From Blasia pusilla (lineage: Eukaryota; Marchantiophyta; Marchantiopsida; Blasiales): 64,000 nt of DNA. A model generated the notes under the pieces. The model had not been told where the DNA came from. It was given only the letters and a program-made list of their open reading frames with translations, and ran no database searches. Positions 48,901 to 61,440 of this stretch are shown here, piece by piece. The stretch spans positions 16,926,001 to 16,990,000 of the forward strand of contig CM114272.1 of NCBI GenBank assembly GCA_050084515.1, given 5' to 3'. How positions within the stretch are numbered: position 1 is the first letter of the stretch; every line of letters begins with the position of its first letter. Both the position numbers and the translations under genes were made by a program.

Positions 48901-49980
48901 GTGGAGGTAAGTAAAGGGTTGAATGACTCAAGCCTGCGTGTTGTTGCATTTATTCGGCTTCCTCATTTTTTTTATGTTGTCGCTCACCAGATACCGGTCG
49001 GCTGATAATGGCATGACCTCTACAGGAAATATAATATAGAGAAAATTGCACATATTGGGGGTGGTGCGGGGGGCTTTCCATCATTCATAGAATGGATTCG
49101 ATTGGCACTACGGGAGCATTGTGCATTACACCCAAATATGGACCGCGATTTCTACCTTTTGTCTGCTCCACCTCGAATATCCGTCTTAGCTTACAAGAGA
49201 ATGCAAGCCTATGGAAACCACTTCCGTGTGGAAGATCAAAGTGACGATCATTTTGTCACATATGATTCAAGGTTGATATTTGTATTCGAGCAAATGAGCA
49301 ATCACCAAGATAGAGGATGGATGCAAATGGGATACATAGGAGAGCTAACTGACATATGGAAATTGGACTATGGGAACACATCCAATCCTATCATTATCAT
49401 GAAAGGGACTTGGTGCGACCAGATTGGCACAGGGCTAGGGCTACAATGAAGTGTGATAGTGATGGATTCTTACTAGCAAACTTCAGGCAAATGCAACTTG
49501 AATGGTCTAAACCTTTTGTATTCCCTAGTCAGGTTGAACAGGCTTTCTTCCTAAACGTGGAGGAATCGCCCGGATGGCGAGTAGTGTGCCACAAGCAGGC
49601 GAGGAATCGTAGGGTATCAAGTAATACTTTGGAGTTCAGTTTAGATGGCCATGGGGCTTTTGAAGCTCTCAATAGAATGGTTCAACTTGTCACAACTGTC
49701 GGCAGTCAGTGTGTACCGTTGATGAGGGTAGAAAGATGGGAAGGCAACATTGAGATTGCAGAGGAACTTAATGATGCCATGGGTTCTTAAAGAAATGTTT
49801 GTTTGGTATGTTCTGTCATTTGGCATGGATTCATGGGACATGCAGGTTGTTTTTTTTAAAAGGTTTTTGATGGAAAATGTGAATGAAATGTGCAACCCTA
49901 TGGAGGCCCGCGCGGCTTATGTGAACAGACGCCTTAAGGAATTGGCGGAAGAACTCAAACAGGGAAGCGTTGAATTGTAA
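45953..49980 (+). pseudogene. tnp2-family CACTA transposase (fragmented)
   Basis: The N-terminal part (45953-46564) holds a zinc-binding-like CPCVACNGSRTLALRNVFTH, then an acidic stretch. After a stop, HGSECTKLAF..., SLGLNYISIHACPYGHVLF and SCPVCGQQR (46610-46942) match the conserved start of tnp2. The catalytic core follows in 46949-47605: RVGLSTDGVNPFGDKKNVYS, YNLPPWLTTKKF, LLIPGPQYALSRNIDVW, then YLTCTACG. Further on are MHIEKNVCKSLLRF (48046), FPPAFFDVMTHLVIHVVEE (48535), RWMFPLEHFMKVLK and, near 49500, PFVFPSQVEQAFF. This is the whole tnp2 order in about 4 kb, interrupted by several stops, some of which could be introns. The protein would cut the element out at its CACTA ends. Confidence 0.85.
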
Positions 49981-50165
49981 GCTTTAACATATTGAGCTCT
50001 AAGGTCTAGGCCTTTATGAATGAATCAGAAGCATTGCGCTTAATTCATGTTCTTGAAAAACTTGTCCTCATGTGCAACGTAGAGGCTTGTTCTAAGCAAG
50101 TACGTGCCCCACGACGTGCAAAGAGGGAGCCTCTCCATCTTGGACCAAAGAGGAGGAGCTCTTGA

Positions 50166-51930
50166 TTGCTTGGAAAGGTATTGCCATCGATGGCAGAATC
50201 TACTGATGACATTGATGCTCATACTAGAGGTGAAGAATCTTCCACTTGTGATCCAGATTTTGTAGCAGACTTTGGTGAAGAGGATCAATCATGCTCAGAT
50301 GAGCTTTCGGCTCCTAAGGAGCCCTGTCCATCAAGAAGAAGTTGGGGGAAAGAAGAAGTAGGTAATTTCTCCGTTTCAATTAGACAGGATGTGTGTCTAC
50401 AATAATGTTTCAAGTTTAGTGGCATTTGAGGGAAATTGTCTCTAATTGGTGGGTTGCATTGCATTGGTAGAAAAGAACAGTTGGGGGGCAAGCTACTTGG
50501 GCAAGGGATGTTGCACCCATGTGTGTACCCGACAATCGTATTCCTCTCAAATAGCAAGTGGGTGTACAATATAGTGGACAGAGACAGGAAAGCATGTCTC
50601 AAGGTGGTAGAGATGGACCCTATGCAGAGAACTCCAAGCCAAGTTTATTATACGGTGGATATTGTCCAACGGGGCAAGGGTGGAATAGTAAGAATGTATC
50701 CATTTGCAATCTCAAATTTCTCTTTCATTATACATCATAGGATGATGGTGGGAAGGTTGTGTGATGTGTCTGTACTACATTGATATATATGTCATGTGTA
50801 GACTCTATGCAGGGTGGATTCTCCAACTACACCGAGGGACCCTATCATGCGGTGCCAAATAGTCAAGATTGGTTTGGAAGTAGCCAATACCTTTATGGAC
50901 TCAATAATAGCACTCCAGAAATGTATGGACAACCTCAATGGTTGGGGCTAGGACCCACTCAAGGAGTGCAAATGACAAATGGTACATGTAATAGCAAGTC
51001 ACATATATATAGAGAAGTATCATCCCTATTTGGAAAATTTCTTCCTCGTGTTTTCACTAATTAGTAAGTGACCTGACATCGATGCATAGAATCTGTTTGT
51101 AGGCATAAAGATTTGCAAAGTGGGATGTAGTCTTGACTGAAGATATTCATGTGTGCAACAAACTATATGACTCTAGGCTTGCGACGGGAAAGCGTAGGGA
51201 CAACATACACACCAAACTCAGTGAATGAGAGCAATGTGCAAGGCGAGGGGGTGAAGGTCGGCAAAGTGGATGTGAACAACTCTGGTTGGATCACCACAAC
51301 TTCAGAAGGAAAGAATAGGTGGCATGCAGATTTTAGAGCCGAGGTGTTGCGATGGCTTGACATCTCTAATGTGAATTTTTCAGACCAATTCTCAGGGGAT
51401 TGGAATTCGGTGTTGAGTGATATTTCTACTAGATGGGAGTATGTTGGAAACAATGGCAATGGAGTGGTTATTCCATGTTTGGAGGAATATGCACAAGGAA
51501 TACTCAAGACGGAGAGATTTAGATTGCGTTAGACATTGAAAGAAGATGGAGGAGGCAAGAAAGTGGCCCCACCACCTCATGGAGACCCCAACCAATGGGG
51601 GAAATTACTTACGCACTTCATGAGCGAGAGTGCAAAGACAAAGTGTGAGCAGATGTCCAAAGCACTGGTAACGATGACCAATCCAAACCCTGGAGGAAGA
51701 AAAGGGAATGCACCAATTGCAGAGCGCGTGGTATGAATAATATTGAAGGAACCATCTTTAATTTCTATTATCACCATGCATATAGTTTTGCAATTGGTGT
51801 TTGATAGATTGAACTTGGTTGGTGTAATATATGTTGTAGAGAAAAGAGAAGGGGAAAACCCCTACTAAGGCGCAAGTGCATGAGGAGGCAAAGAACCAAA
51901 GGAGTTATGGTACAAGTACACTGTTAAAGC
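50166..51930 (+). pseudogene. Second CACTA gene, TnpA/Transposase_24-like
   Basis: Small exon-like frames (50166-50405, 50436-50783, 50780-51064) lead into 51149-51532, which continues in the same frame after one TAG into 51536-51736. The text WGKLLTHFMSESAKTKCEQM, PGGRKGNAPIAERV and, after a probable intron, TPTKAQVHEEAKNQ follows the Transposase_24 pattern of plant CACTA second genes. In En/Spm the second protein binds subterminal repeats and helps bring the ends together. Exon borders are not resolved. Confidence 0.55.
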
Positions 51931-52075
51931 AGGTATTTGCATCTGATTGCTTAGAGTAGAGGTAAATCTAGTGTATTTCTAGTACATGCCTGTTGATATA
52001 GAATGAGATCCAGGTCTTGTATTTCATGCTACAGGAACATCTGAGCTGATAGAGATCTCTGCTCGATTAAAGTCT

Positions 52076-53189
52076 ATGGAGGAGTTGTTGCCTGAGTCTG
52101 TGACTTACATAATTGATCGCATGGATGCATTCTCCAACAACTTGGACGTGCTAGAGGTAAGCATACACACTGCTATTGCTAATCAACAAGAGAACTTCAC
52201 AAAGTTGATGGAATTGATTTCCATGAGCTTAAGAAGGGACCATGAGGACATAAGGGGTTCCAAGGAGAGATCGGAAAATCCAAGAGTTGTATCCTCTCCT
52301 TATGGAATTACTGATCGATACCCTGCTCCTACTAGAGCACTTGCCTTTATGCCGTTGAGTGTATCCTCTCCTCACCCAATCACCGGACCACCTTCAAGGG
52401 AGAGTGCATCCTCTCCGGAGGTGGTCACTATTGTGCATTTGCCTCCAGTTCTTCCACAGGTTGCCAAGGGTGTTCATACAGTAAGAGGACTAGATAAAAT
52501 TGTTGGCATTGCACCAAGTGGTCCAAAGAAAAAGGGAGGCACAAAAGAGGTTAATGCTACTGTGTTTGCGGGTGACCCTTTGAGTTCAAGTATGTGAGTT
52601 TAGAGTGATGTTGTGAACTTTACTTTGAAGTTTCTGAAAATCATGATCTATTTGAAAGGGTAGTTAAAGTTTGTTCATTGTGATTTTAGAGACCAGAGAT
52701 GAGGCCCCGGACGTTGTAGGCAAACGCCAGGGTAGGACATCGTGGAGATGTAATTTGGAGGCCACGGTATTTTCAGAGGAGAATGAGGACATTGCAAGGA
52801 TATTGGGGAGTGGTGGACCCATGGAGTTGGATCATTTGGATCTTCTGCAAAAGCCAATGGTGGTGAGAAGAGCGACACTCAGAAAGAGGACCCAAGAGGC
52901 TACCAAGCCGGTGTTGAAATCTGTTGAGCCTCCGTTGCAGCAGTTGATGTCACGTGAGAACTCCTCTGTGGTTGCAGGTTATGGAAGCTTGCATGATGGT
53001 TGTTCTACTTTCCATGGACGTGACATTCTAGATGGGCATTATGTTCTCCATTTGAGATTGGTCTGCAAGAAGAAATATGTATTTCCATTTCCAAATATGG
53101 ATGACTGTCCACCACATATTTATGTTGGAGATGCCATTAATAGTGTAGTGTTATGGCCATCTCATCTTGTTATGCCTTCTCAGAATTAG
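52076..53189 (+). pseudogene. Unrecognised ORFs at the 3' side of the CACTA element
   Basis: Two frames, 52076-52597 and 52671-53189, probably exons of one gene with the second CACTA gene. The first is partly coiled-coil (LDVLEVSIHTAIANQQENFT) and then Pro/Ser-rich. The second has a short basic segment (RRATLRKRTQEATK) and ends in a C-terminal block rich in aromatic residues (DGHYVLHLRLVCKKKYVFPF). I recognise no family. They lie between the transposase genes and the terminal repeats. Confidence 0.4.
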
Positions 53190-53975
53190 GGTCATCTTTG
53201 CTTTGTGTGTAGAATTTTTGAGTAAACCTTCCCTTTGACATTTCTCTCGAGTGTGGCGATCTCCATATACTTGTAACTTTTGTACTCATAAGTAGAGGAA
53301 CTTGATGTTTCTGTTTCAGTTTTGAGTGTGACAATTGAGATGTACTTGGATTTTCATGTCTCATTTTTTAGAATATCAGAGGGGGATTTTGCACTGAGAA
53401 GAAGATTTTTTGTTCTTCCATTGATGAGCATCATTCACTATAATTCACTAGGCATTCTTCTGCCATAAGAAAATAGTCCATTTCAGGATGTATGGATACA
53501 CTTTGTAGCTTTGGACTTATGGCCACAATTGGATGTAAGAAACATTTGCTAGTTGTATCTCTCAATAGATAAGGATTTGTTACTGTGAAGAACTGATCTG
53601 ATCAGATGCTACAACATGGATGGGTTGGTACATGAGTAATGTGCTTGTATGTTTTCACACGATGTTGGTAGTATTAGGACTGTAGAATAGATACATAATG
53701 GAATCTCCATTGCATGGATGTAAGAGAAGTACTGATAGGTGTAGGGAGGATAGGTAGGAAGGAGTAATTCATATTCATAGATACAAAATGGACTAAAATG
53801 CCAATTTCATGTACATATTTATGTCAGCAATAAGCAATATGTCATAAATAATGATTGGTATAGACTATATTTGGATATTGTTTATTGGTGAATAGGATTT
53901 TAAATGACATGGACAAGTCATTTTAATGACTCTGTAATACTTTTGTGATGCATGAAATGTTATTTATTACTCTGA
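53190..53975 (+). other. Non-coding part of the CACTA element
   Basis: AT-rich sequence with no supported frame, between the last ORF and the subterminal repeats. Confidence 0.4.
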
Positions 53976-54396
53976 GTAGTCACTCTTAATGACTCACCTA
54001 GTCATTATTAATGACTCGTCTAGTCATTCTTAATGAATCGTCTAGTCATTCTTAATGAACGTCAAGTCATTCCTTATGACTCGTCTAGTCATTCTTTATT
54101 TCTCATCCAGTCATTCTTTATGACTAGATAAGTCATTCTTTATGACTCGTCCAATCATTTTTTATGACCTAACCTAGTCATAAAAAATGACTAGGTGGAG
54201 TCATATATAGTGACTATGTTGAGTAACAATAAAGAGACTCGGATATGACTACCCTCGGTTTTAGTAACAACTCATACGAATAGGAGTAATTTTTATTACT
54301 AGAGTCTGGTTAAGTAATTAATTAGTCGTACAGGCCCGATTTGAGTAATATCTAGTCATTTTTCTAAGTCATCCAGAGGGTGATTTTGTACTAGTG
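53976..54396 (+). repeat. CACTA subterminal motif array and right terminus
   Basis: At least eight diverged copies of a 20-25 bp unit containing GACTCGTCTAGTCATTCTT lie in tandem between 53980 and 54160. Inverted versions (AATGACTAGGTGGAGTCAT) follow to 54230. The element closes with GATTTTGTACTAGTG at 54396, which is CACTAGTACAAAATC on the other strand. Such arrays are the usual binding sites of the TnpA-type protein. Confidence 0.7.
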
Positions 54397-56680
54397 TTCC
54401 ACTTTTTGGAAATTATGTAAATTGTTACATTTCTGCTACCAGTATATGCGACTTGGTATTGGTTTTTCGTTCCTTTACTTTCTCTATTGTTTGTTTGTCT
54501 CCTTGTGAAAAAAATTTATAAATCCAATTACAAAATATTTTTTTTGTCATTGTGTTGGTGACGTAGGTTCATTCACACTAACACTGTTGATGGCTAAACT
54601 AAACCCTATCGAGTCCCCACTCATTTAGGTCATTGTACAAGGTGTACCATCTTGCATTTTTTTGTGCTATTCACTAATCTGGTTTAATGGTCTCTATGAT
54701 GGTTTGCAACAATCTCGTGTAGGGGATCACCTTTTGATCCCTCTTGTGATGATGATATGGTGGTCATACAAGCAAAACGTAGGAGAAGAAGGCAATGATC
54801 TATCCTTCAAGAGAAGAAGTTGGATGACCTTACAAAAAATATGTGGGATGAAGAGAGTGTCCGTGGTTACTTGTATGAGAGGACATTGTCTAACATTGAA
54901 GTTGTGCGAGATAAGTATGATGATTCCCAAAGTCAGCTTGAGATTGTTAACATGCTACTGGTGACCATTAGTGAAGATGAGAAGTACAATATTGATCTTA
55001 TTATATAACTGAAGCCCTATGTGAAATAGCTGAAAATGGATACTTGAATGCTTGTCGATTATATCATTCACAAGTACGAAAAATATTCCAAGACACATGA
55101 GAAAGAAAATCACTTAGTGGTAGCCTATGAAACTCTTAAATGTTTCTCCAAAGTGTAGTCTCACTAGCTTGTAGCTCATTTCTTCTAAAATGTGTTTCCA
55201 CTACATTTTTTGATGAACAACATTCTTGTCTGAATGAATGAAGTGGATGTATCGTGCATGCCGCTTAAGTGGCCGACCCACCAAAGACCCCAATTTCCAC
55301 GTATGACCGACCTTGCCTACGCAGGTACCGTTGGTGCTAGCTACGTAAGTAGTTGGCTCACTTGACCTGTAGGTAATCCGTGGGTTGTTTTCATGTGCGC
55401 AAACATGTGCACTACATCGCCCTACCATCTCCTCCATGCACCCTCACACGTTTGTGAGCTCACATACCTTGCAACTCAAGTCCGTACTCCGTTTGCGGAG
55501 CATCACCTGTTCGTCTCCCTACCTTTCTCACTTTGTTTGGGTCACCGACCTCATTCCGAATTGTAGTGCTAATAGCTGTTGAACTACATAGTCCCTCTAA
55601 TCGATGGACCCGTTAGCTTGCCGCGTCAGCCATCACTATGCTTGTCAACCTGTCAAAGCCTCATTGCGACCGTCGACCTTCCATCAACGCCCGTCACCAT
55701 TTGTTCTTTGCTATTGCTAGTTTAATGACCAATATTGAGAATCGGTCGTGATAAATCACTAGTAACTTCCCATTTACTTGTTATCGCTATCAATTTTTTT
55801 GGGTGCTTGTGTTGTGATTTTGAGTTTGGGCTATTGCGACCTCTGTCATCAATTAGGGGTTGGCTATTGATTGCCATTCATCGCCGTAAACAATAGTGGG
55901 ACTAGAGCGACCGTCACGAGGATTGACCGTTGTCCACTTGGCAAGAGGATCTTGTATTCTAGCAGGAGAGAGGAAGAGAGGAGAGTCTCTCTTAAAAAAA
56001 AGGGCCAAATCCCTAACCTCTCTTCAAAACTTTCCTTATTTTTTGAGGTTTCTCCCCTACTTCAAATGTAATTTTTTTAAAGAGAGTAAGAAGTACACCA
56101 CTTTGGTGGAAAAACTAACCACATTTTTTCAGACCAAGATGTGAAGATGAAAATGTTACCGTCAATCAATCATGAAAGTGAATGAGAGTTCATCATCTCT
56201 CTCCTGGTTGAGACACAAACCCACCATCATCAATGAATTTATGGGTGGATTTACTAATAAACACCACTTGCATCCCCGTGTTTGAAAATACGCTACAGTG
56301 GGCTCTTTATCCAAGACTCCCACTCTCATCCCCAACACTTCGTGAAAATCTAACAACCAATCATGACATACTTATGATTCCGACAGGACTACAATGAAGG
56401 AAACAAGAAGGAAGAGGCTCGGAGTTGCGAAGAAGGAATTGAAAATTGTGGTAGTAAATTTTGAAAAATGACAGTGTTAAGATTTCATTTCTGCAAGGGA
56501 ATTACAATGCCTAAGCTTGCAACCTCTCAGAAAATCAAATTTTCCACAAGTATGCTTTGAAGAAAATGGGGGAGTGAGAGGAAACGATATTACCATTCTT
56601 CCCAAATTTCATGCCATCTTCCAAAGTTTTGGAAACTTCACATCCATTTGAAGAGGGATCTTGACAATTGGTTTCTCTTT
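54397..56680. other. Intergenic DNA; one coding-like fragment
   Basis: The frame at 54820-55008 (MDDLTKNMWDEESVRGYLYE, then a coiled-coil-like stretch) has coding texture but no family I know, and stops follow on both sides. Around 55590-55700 the DNA has CCGTC/GACCGTC words like the gypsy leader at 5560. Nothing else is supported. Confidence 0.3.
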
Positions 56681-56685
56681 TGCCC

Positions 56686-57780
56686 TGCAACCCATCAGAA
56701 TTCGACAGGTTGGAAAATATGACAAGTCCGTGGTACAAACGAAAATGAAATCATTAAAAGCGCTTGCAATTTGTTGGAATTCGATAGATTGCAAGCATTG
56801 TCTTTTTTTTTGTTTATCTTCCAACCCATCGGAATCCGACGGATTGCAAGATAAAGACAAAAAAGACAAAGTTGTTACTAGGGGTTTCCTCTCACAAGTT
56901 TGAACTTGTGCAACCCAGATGAATCACACTTGTTGCAAGTCGTGGCATCAATCACGAAGATGTTCCTAGAGTCACCTTAGAGTAGGCAAGCATGGAAGAG
57001 GTGGGCTAGCATTATGGCATATTTCAGAGTGTACTAAAGGACGTCAAAAGTGGAAGATGCAAAAGAGCCAAGTGAAGAATAGAAAAACCATAAAATGAAA
57101 CGATTAGAAGGGAATCAACCTGATTCATGTAACTTTTTGGATTAGGAGCCAATCAACATGAGTCATGCAACTTGTCGGAATGCAAAAGGTTGTAGGAATC
57201 CAACATGTCTTAGAAATACCGTATTAGAGAAGAATTGTTTGAAGATAATGGCGGAACGAGGCAAAAGTGAAGAAGACTTGCAGAATGCCTGAAAGGATGG
57301 ACTAACAGGAAAAGAAAATCACTAACCTGTCGGAATCCAACAAGTTCCTTGATTGGATGACACAAAATGGGATTAAAAAGAAAGGTTGCAAGAGAGTCCC
57401 GATTATAACTTCGTCAACCTGGTCTACAAATATCACAATCTTGAGAATTTGTGCATACATCTTCAATCATCCAAGTTCCATTTTTGGCTTCCAACCTGTC
57501 GACGTCCGACGGGTTCACAGAAACAGAATCACAAACCATTCAAGTCAAACAGGAAAAAATTACAGACATGCCCTAGAGGCGAGAAATATGAAGAGAAGAA
57601 ACAATGTCAACTCTCACAACATGTCGGAATCAGACAAGTTGCAAACCTGGTCCAAGACCTGTAACTTGTCAAAATTCGACAAGTTTCAAACATTATCCAT
57701 GGTTCGCAACCCGTTGGAATCCAAAAAGTTGCAAAATTTTCCCTCGTTTGGAACCTGTCTGAATTCAACGAGTTGCAAAA
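56686..57780. repeat. Palindromic repeat cluster 1 (about 11 copies)
   Basis: Dispersed, imperfect copies of a 27-29 bp palindrome with half-site GCAACCCGTCGGA. Approximate starts: 56686, 56763, 56818, 56905, 57165, 57326, 57489, 57616, 57661, 57705 and 57750. Here the centre is usually GGAATTCGA/GGAATCCGA and the copies are more degraded than in cluster 3. Spacing is irregular (about 45 to 260 bp). Confidence 0.85.
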
Positions 57781-58882
57781 TGAAGATCAGTAGAGACATC
57801 AAGATACAATCAAGAACAAGCTTGACTAGACACAAAAGCACAACAATTCATAAACTCTTTAGAAACCATCATTGTAGAAAAACTCCAAGTTCTTTATTGC
57901 ATCCGAGGGAAACTCGGAAATTTACATTTAATATAGTCTATGATTTCTTCAGCCTTGTCATCTATAAATTTACTCGTAACTCTCCTAGGTTTCTGTACAA
58001 AAGGAATGTCTTGGGATAGAAGTGGCTCCTCTCGCCGATTGTAGATGGAGATTGAGAATATAGGGGAATTCGAGACCCTTGCCTTTCCCCCCCGTAGGCA
58101 AACCATATCGGTCCTATGTGTGATGATTTGAGTCCCAACACCTTCCCCGCCAATAAATCTTGTATGTTCTGCAAGGTGACACCCATCCAGTATCAGTAAA
58201 TGCTCTGCCGTATGAAACCACTAAATCCCAGCTCCAAAATGCTTCAATCGATTAAACCCAAGAAATCTTTGAACTCACTCGTCATCATCCGAGAGCTCTT
58301 CCAAAATTGCTGTCAGCTTTGCCCTCCGGACTTTTGGAATTGTAGGAAGTGACGATGGTGTCACTACCAAGGGAAGTTGTACGTGCAGCTGGAGCATTTG
58401 GCTTTGGAGGCAAGTTATATACTCCCACCAGCCTCTCATAATCCACCTTTGCCTCTTTACAAAGGTGAAAAAGTTCAGGCCTTCCCTCAAGGCAAAGAAT
58501 GTTCCTTCCACTCTAGCAAGCGCCTTTGATACTCGCCCCTAATACGCCTACCAAGTCAAAGACCAAGTCACCTGGCCTTGAGGAGACCTCCATGAGCGTT
58601 TGCATCAGGGTGGGTGAATTCTCCCTTCCCCCAAGTAAGGGGGTCCCTTCCTACATGAAAATTCCCAAGGCAAGAGGGGGGTTTGTAAAGTGTATCCATC
58701 GGGAATGTAATGTGTACCCATCGGAGCATAGATCCACTAGATCTAGGATCTGAAACACGTGGAAATTATGCTCCGGTCTCACAAAGCACTAGACATATGA
58801 GTGGTCCATCTGTAAACAAGCCAGGTGCAAAACTTAGTCAGGTAGAAGACTGATGGTTTGCTCTCGAGATAGTGACACAATC

Positions 58883-59128
58883 TGCAATCTGGCGGAACCT
58901 GACGGGTTGCTCATTTGCCTAGACAGAAGAGCAGCATGTCAGAGTCCGACGGGTTGCTCAAAAACTAAACAAGAAACTTGCTTGCAACCCGTCGAAAACT
59001 CACGGGTTGCTCTTCAGCAAAGGGACAATTCTACTTGCAACCCGTCGAGTTCCAACGGGTTGCAACTCCACTTATCTGTCAGTCTGTCTCCGCAGATATG
59101 AAACCCGACGGAATCTGATGGGTTGCAT
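58883..59128. repeat. Palindromic repeat cluster 2 (5 copies)
   Basis: Copies at about 58883, 58935, 58983, 59035 and 59098, each related to GCAACCCGTCGGA-N-TCCGACGGGTTGC. The spacing is 48-63 bp. They sit between two coding-like pieces of the broken minus-strand gene, so within a probable intron. Confidence 0.85.
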
Positions 59129-60209
59129 GTCTGAACCTATTCTAAAATATGGAAAAAAGCACGAAACCAACAAGTTAAGTTGGCACTTACCCAAACTTGA
59201 TTTGTAGCCGATCTCAGTGGGTACTCATTTTTTATCATCCACGATTGCGCCGTCCTCCACTTGAGCGATCTCTTCATGCACTGAAGGTTGAAGAGCTTGT
59301 CTTCGCTCCCTCTAATCAACACTGGGAAATACCCCTTGTCACTGAGATATGCGTCCGCAAAAGAAAACAAAAGAGCGATGTGGTCTTAAGAAAGTAGGAC
59401 ATTCCAGTCTGGGACAGTGTCAGACGGATTGTTGTCCCACAAACGAAATCCAAAGGGAAAATCTGCAATGAGGAGGTCCACCGCCACTCCTCAAGGATCC
59501 CATGGACTGTCCATGGGATGTGCCCATTTTGGAGAAGATTACGCCCTAGCATGATCAACTTCTTGATGGCAGCGGTTGACTCTTGAGTACTAAAACTTTG
59601 CAATTCATCGACAAGATGACTCTGGTGTAGAAGGACAGTTATCCTACTCATGGTTTCCCTATGCCAACCCAAGGATGATGGAGTTTATTGCATATCCTTA
59701 TCTCCTCCCTTGGACGATCCTGGCGCCTCCCTCTTTCGCTTCTCCCGAGTTTGTTGTCGGCTTGTTGGAGTCTCGCTTACCTCAGACTCTACATGCGTTT
59801 TCTTTTACGAGGACCTGGTTCGTCCCTCTCGACCCTCGCGGCCATCTTGCCTTGAAGACTTGGCTTCAGAATTCCTCGATCCCTTTGCCTTTGCTTTCAA
59901 ACCCACTATGGATTTGTCCTTGGTGGTGACTACCTTGGCCATCAACTCAACTGTCTCGATGGCTTGCTCCTCTGCATCTCCTTCGAAAAATTCGTCAATC
60001 TTCACAAAGTTTGGAATGTCGTCCCTGCCAACAATGACTACATCATACACCATGCACCAGTTCTTGTTTGTCATGTCCTCCGAGTCATTGAAGTGTGTAA
60101 TGTACAACTCAAGGAAAAAGTACTCTCCTAATCGCAAATTATTAAGTTCGTTCCCAAGAGATCACTGTTTCCTAAGAAAAGAGAGGTTTTCTAAGAAATA
60201 TACATAATA

Positions 60210-61440
60210 GCTTCTTCTTCACTAAGTACTTCAATAACTTCAATGACCAAGTCTTCAGTAGTACCAAAAAAAAATGGGTTTCTTCCCTCCAAACAAGACT
60301 CTTCTCAAGTGCAACGAAAGAGACATGCGAATCTTGGATATGAAAGTTCAAACAAGGACCTCAAAGAGACATCAAGAAGATTGCGGCTCACCCTTCTTTC
60401 AGAACTGAATTTGTCACGGCAGGTTACTCACTGTTTAAAAAAATTCATACGCTTTTCTTGACCATGCTCTGGACATCTGAAATCAAAGACTCAACTCTCA
60501 TCCCTATAGAAGCCCAATAAGATTGACACTCAACTTCGCACATCAGAAAAAGAATGAGCAAGGATACATCTCCTACATCAAAGAGTGGAGGAAACTAGAA
60601 AGTATTACAAGCTTCAGAGTGTACAAGGCTCTTCGGCTCAAATCATCCCTTAAAAATGCTCCTCACATAATTAACAAGAGTGTTGGGAACTCAAGACACA
60701 AGGGAATGATCCCTCACTCTTCTGCTTTACTCCTTAAATAATCTCTTTACAATTTGTGGTTGACCTTTCTACTTCCTTCTAGATTTCTAACTGTCAATCC
60801 CACTGTTCAAATCTCCCAACCCTTCATTTTCCTTCAGTCGATTGAGATCTCTGTTACTTCCATCAGAACCATGGCGCTCTTCCATTCATAACTTCCGAAA
60901 CCGCCCCAACGGTCCACTATCTACAGTCTTCGTTGGGCGCGAAGCACTCCTATCCTATCTTCGTGAAGACTCTCTTCCCTACCTTTGCAAAGACTTATAC
61001 TACTGCTAATGCCACCGCGAAGAAGTTGTCCTTGCAACCTTCCTTTTTTCCGTTTTCTTCAAAACATTATTCCTCTTCCTATTCCTATTCTTCATACATC
61101 TTTCCTCTTTGTGAAGACTCTTGATGATTACTTCTTCTTCTTCCTTCCGCTTCTTTGCTTTCTTAGTCTTCGCTCTTTGGTCTTTGTTCTTTGTTCACAA
61201 TCTTTGCACAAAGACTCCCTTTGAACTTCTTTTGCAAAGAAGAAGTCCTTTATAGGTCTTCGTTTAACGGTCTTTACCATCTTCCCATACTATGGTCTTC
61301 GCTACGAAGCACCCGCGCCTTGTACTTTTACTTCTTTCTTGTCCCTTTAGCGGAGCTTCCCCATTCCACACTTCCATGAATCAACATGTTTCAGCACAAT
61401 TTATGCAAAAAAATCTTCTTTACTTCGAGTCTTAAGCCTT
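60210..61440. other. Non-coding stretch with dispersed GTCTTCG/CGAAGAC words
   Basis: No supported coding sequence. From about 60920 to 61460 the words GTCTTCG, TTCGTGAAGAC, TTTGCAAAGA and CTTTGCACAAAGAC recur in both orientations, giving many small inverted repeats. Probably an intron of the broken gene. Confidence 0.4.

Larger units (their letters stand above)
44237..54396 (+). mobile_element. CACTA (En/Spm) DNA transposon, decayed
   Basis: A tnp2 transposase region (45953-49980), a second Transposase_24/TnpA-like gene (about 51149-51930), subterminal tandem motifs (53980-54230) and a terminus reading CACTAGTACAAAATC on the minus strand at 54396 together mark a CACTA element. The left terminus was not found: CACTAC at 44233 is a candidate but does not extend the inverted repeat beyond CACTA, and the adjacent 3-bp sequences differ (TGT against TTC). 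Start is therefore approximate, and the BRCT-like ORF may be inside the element or just outside it. Numerous stops indicate it is inactive. Confidence 0.7.
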
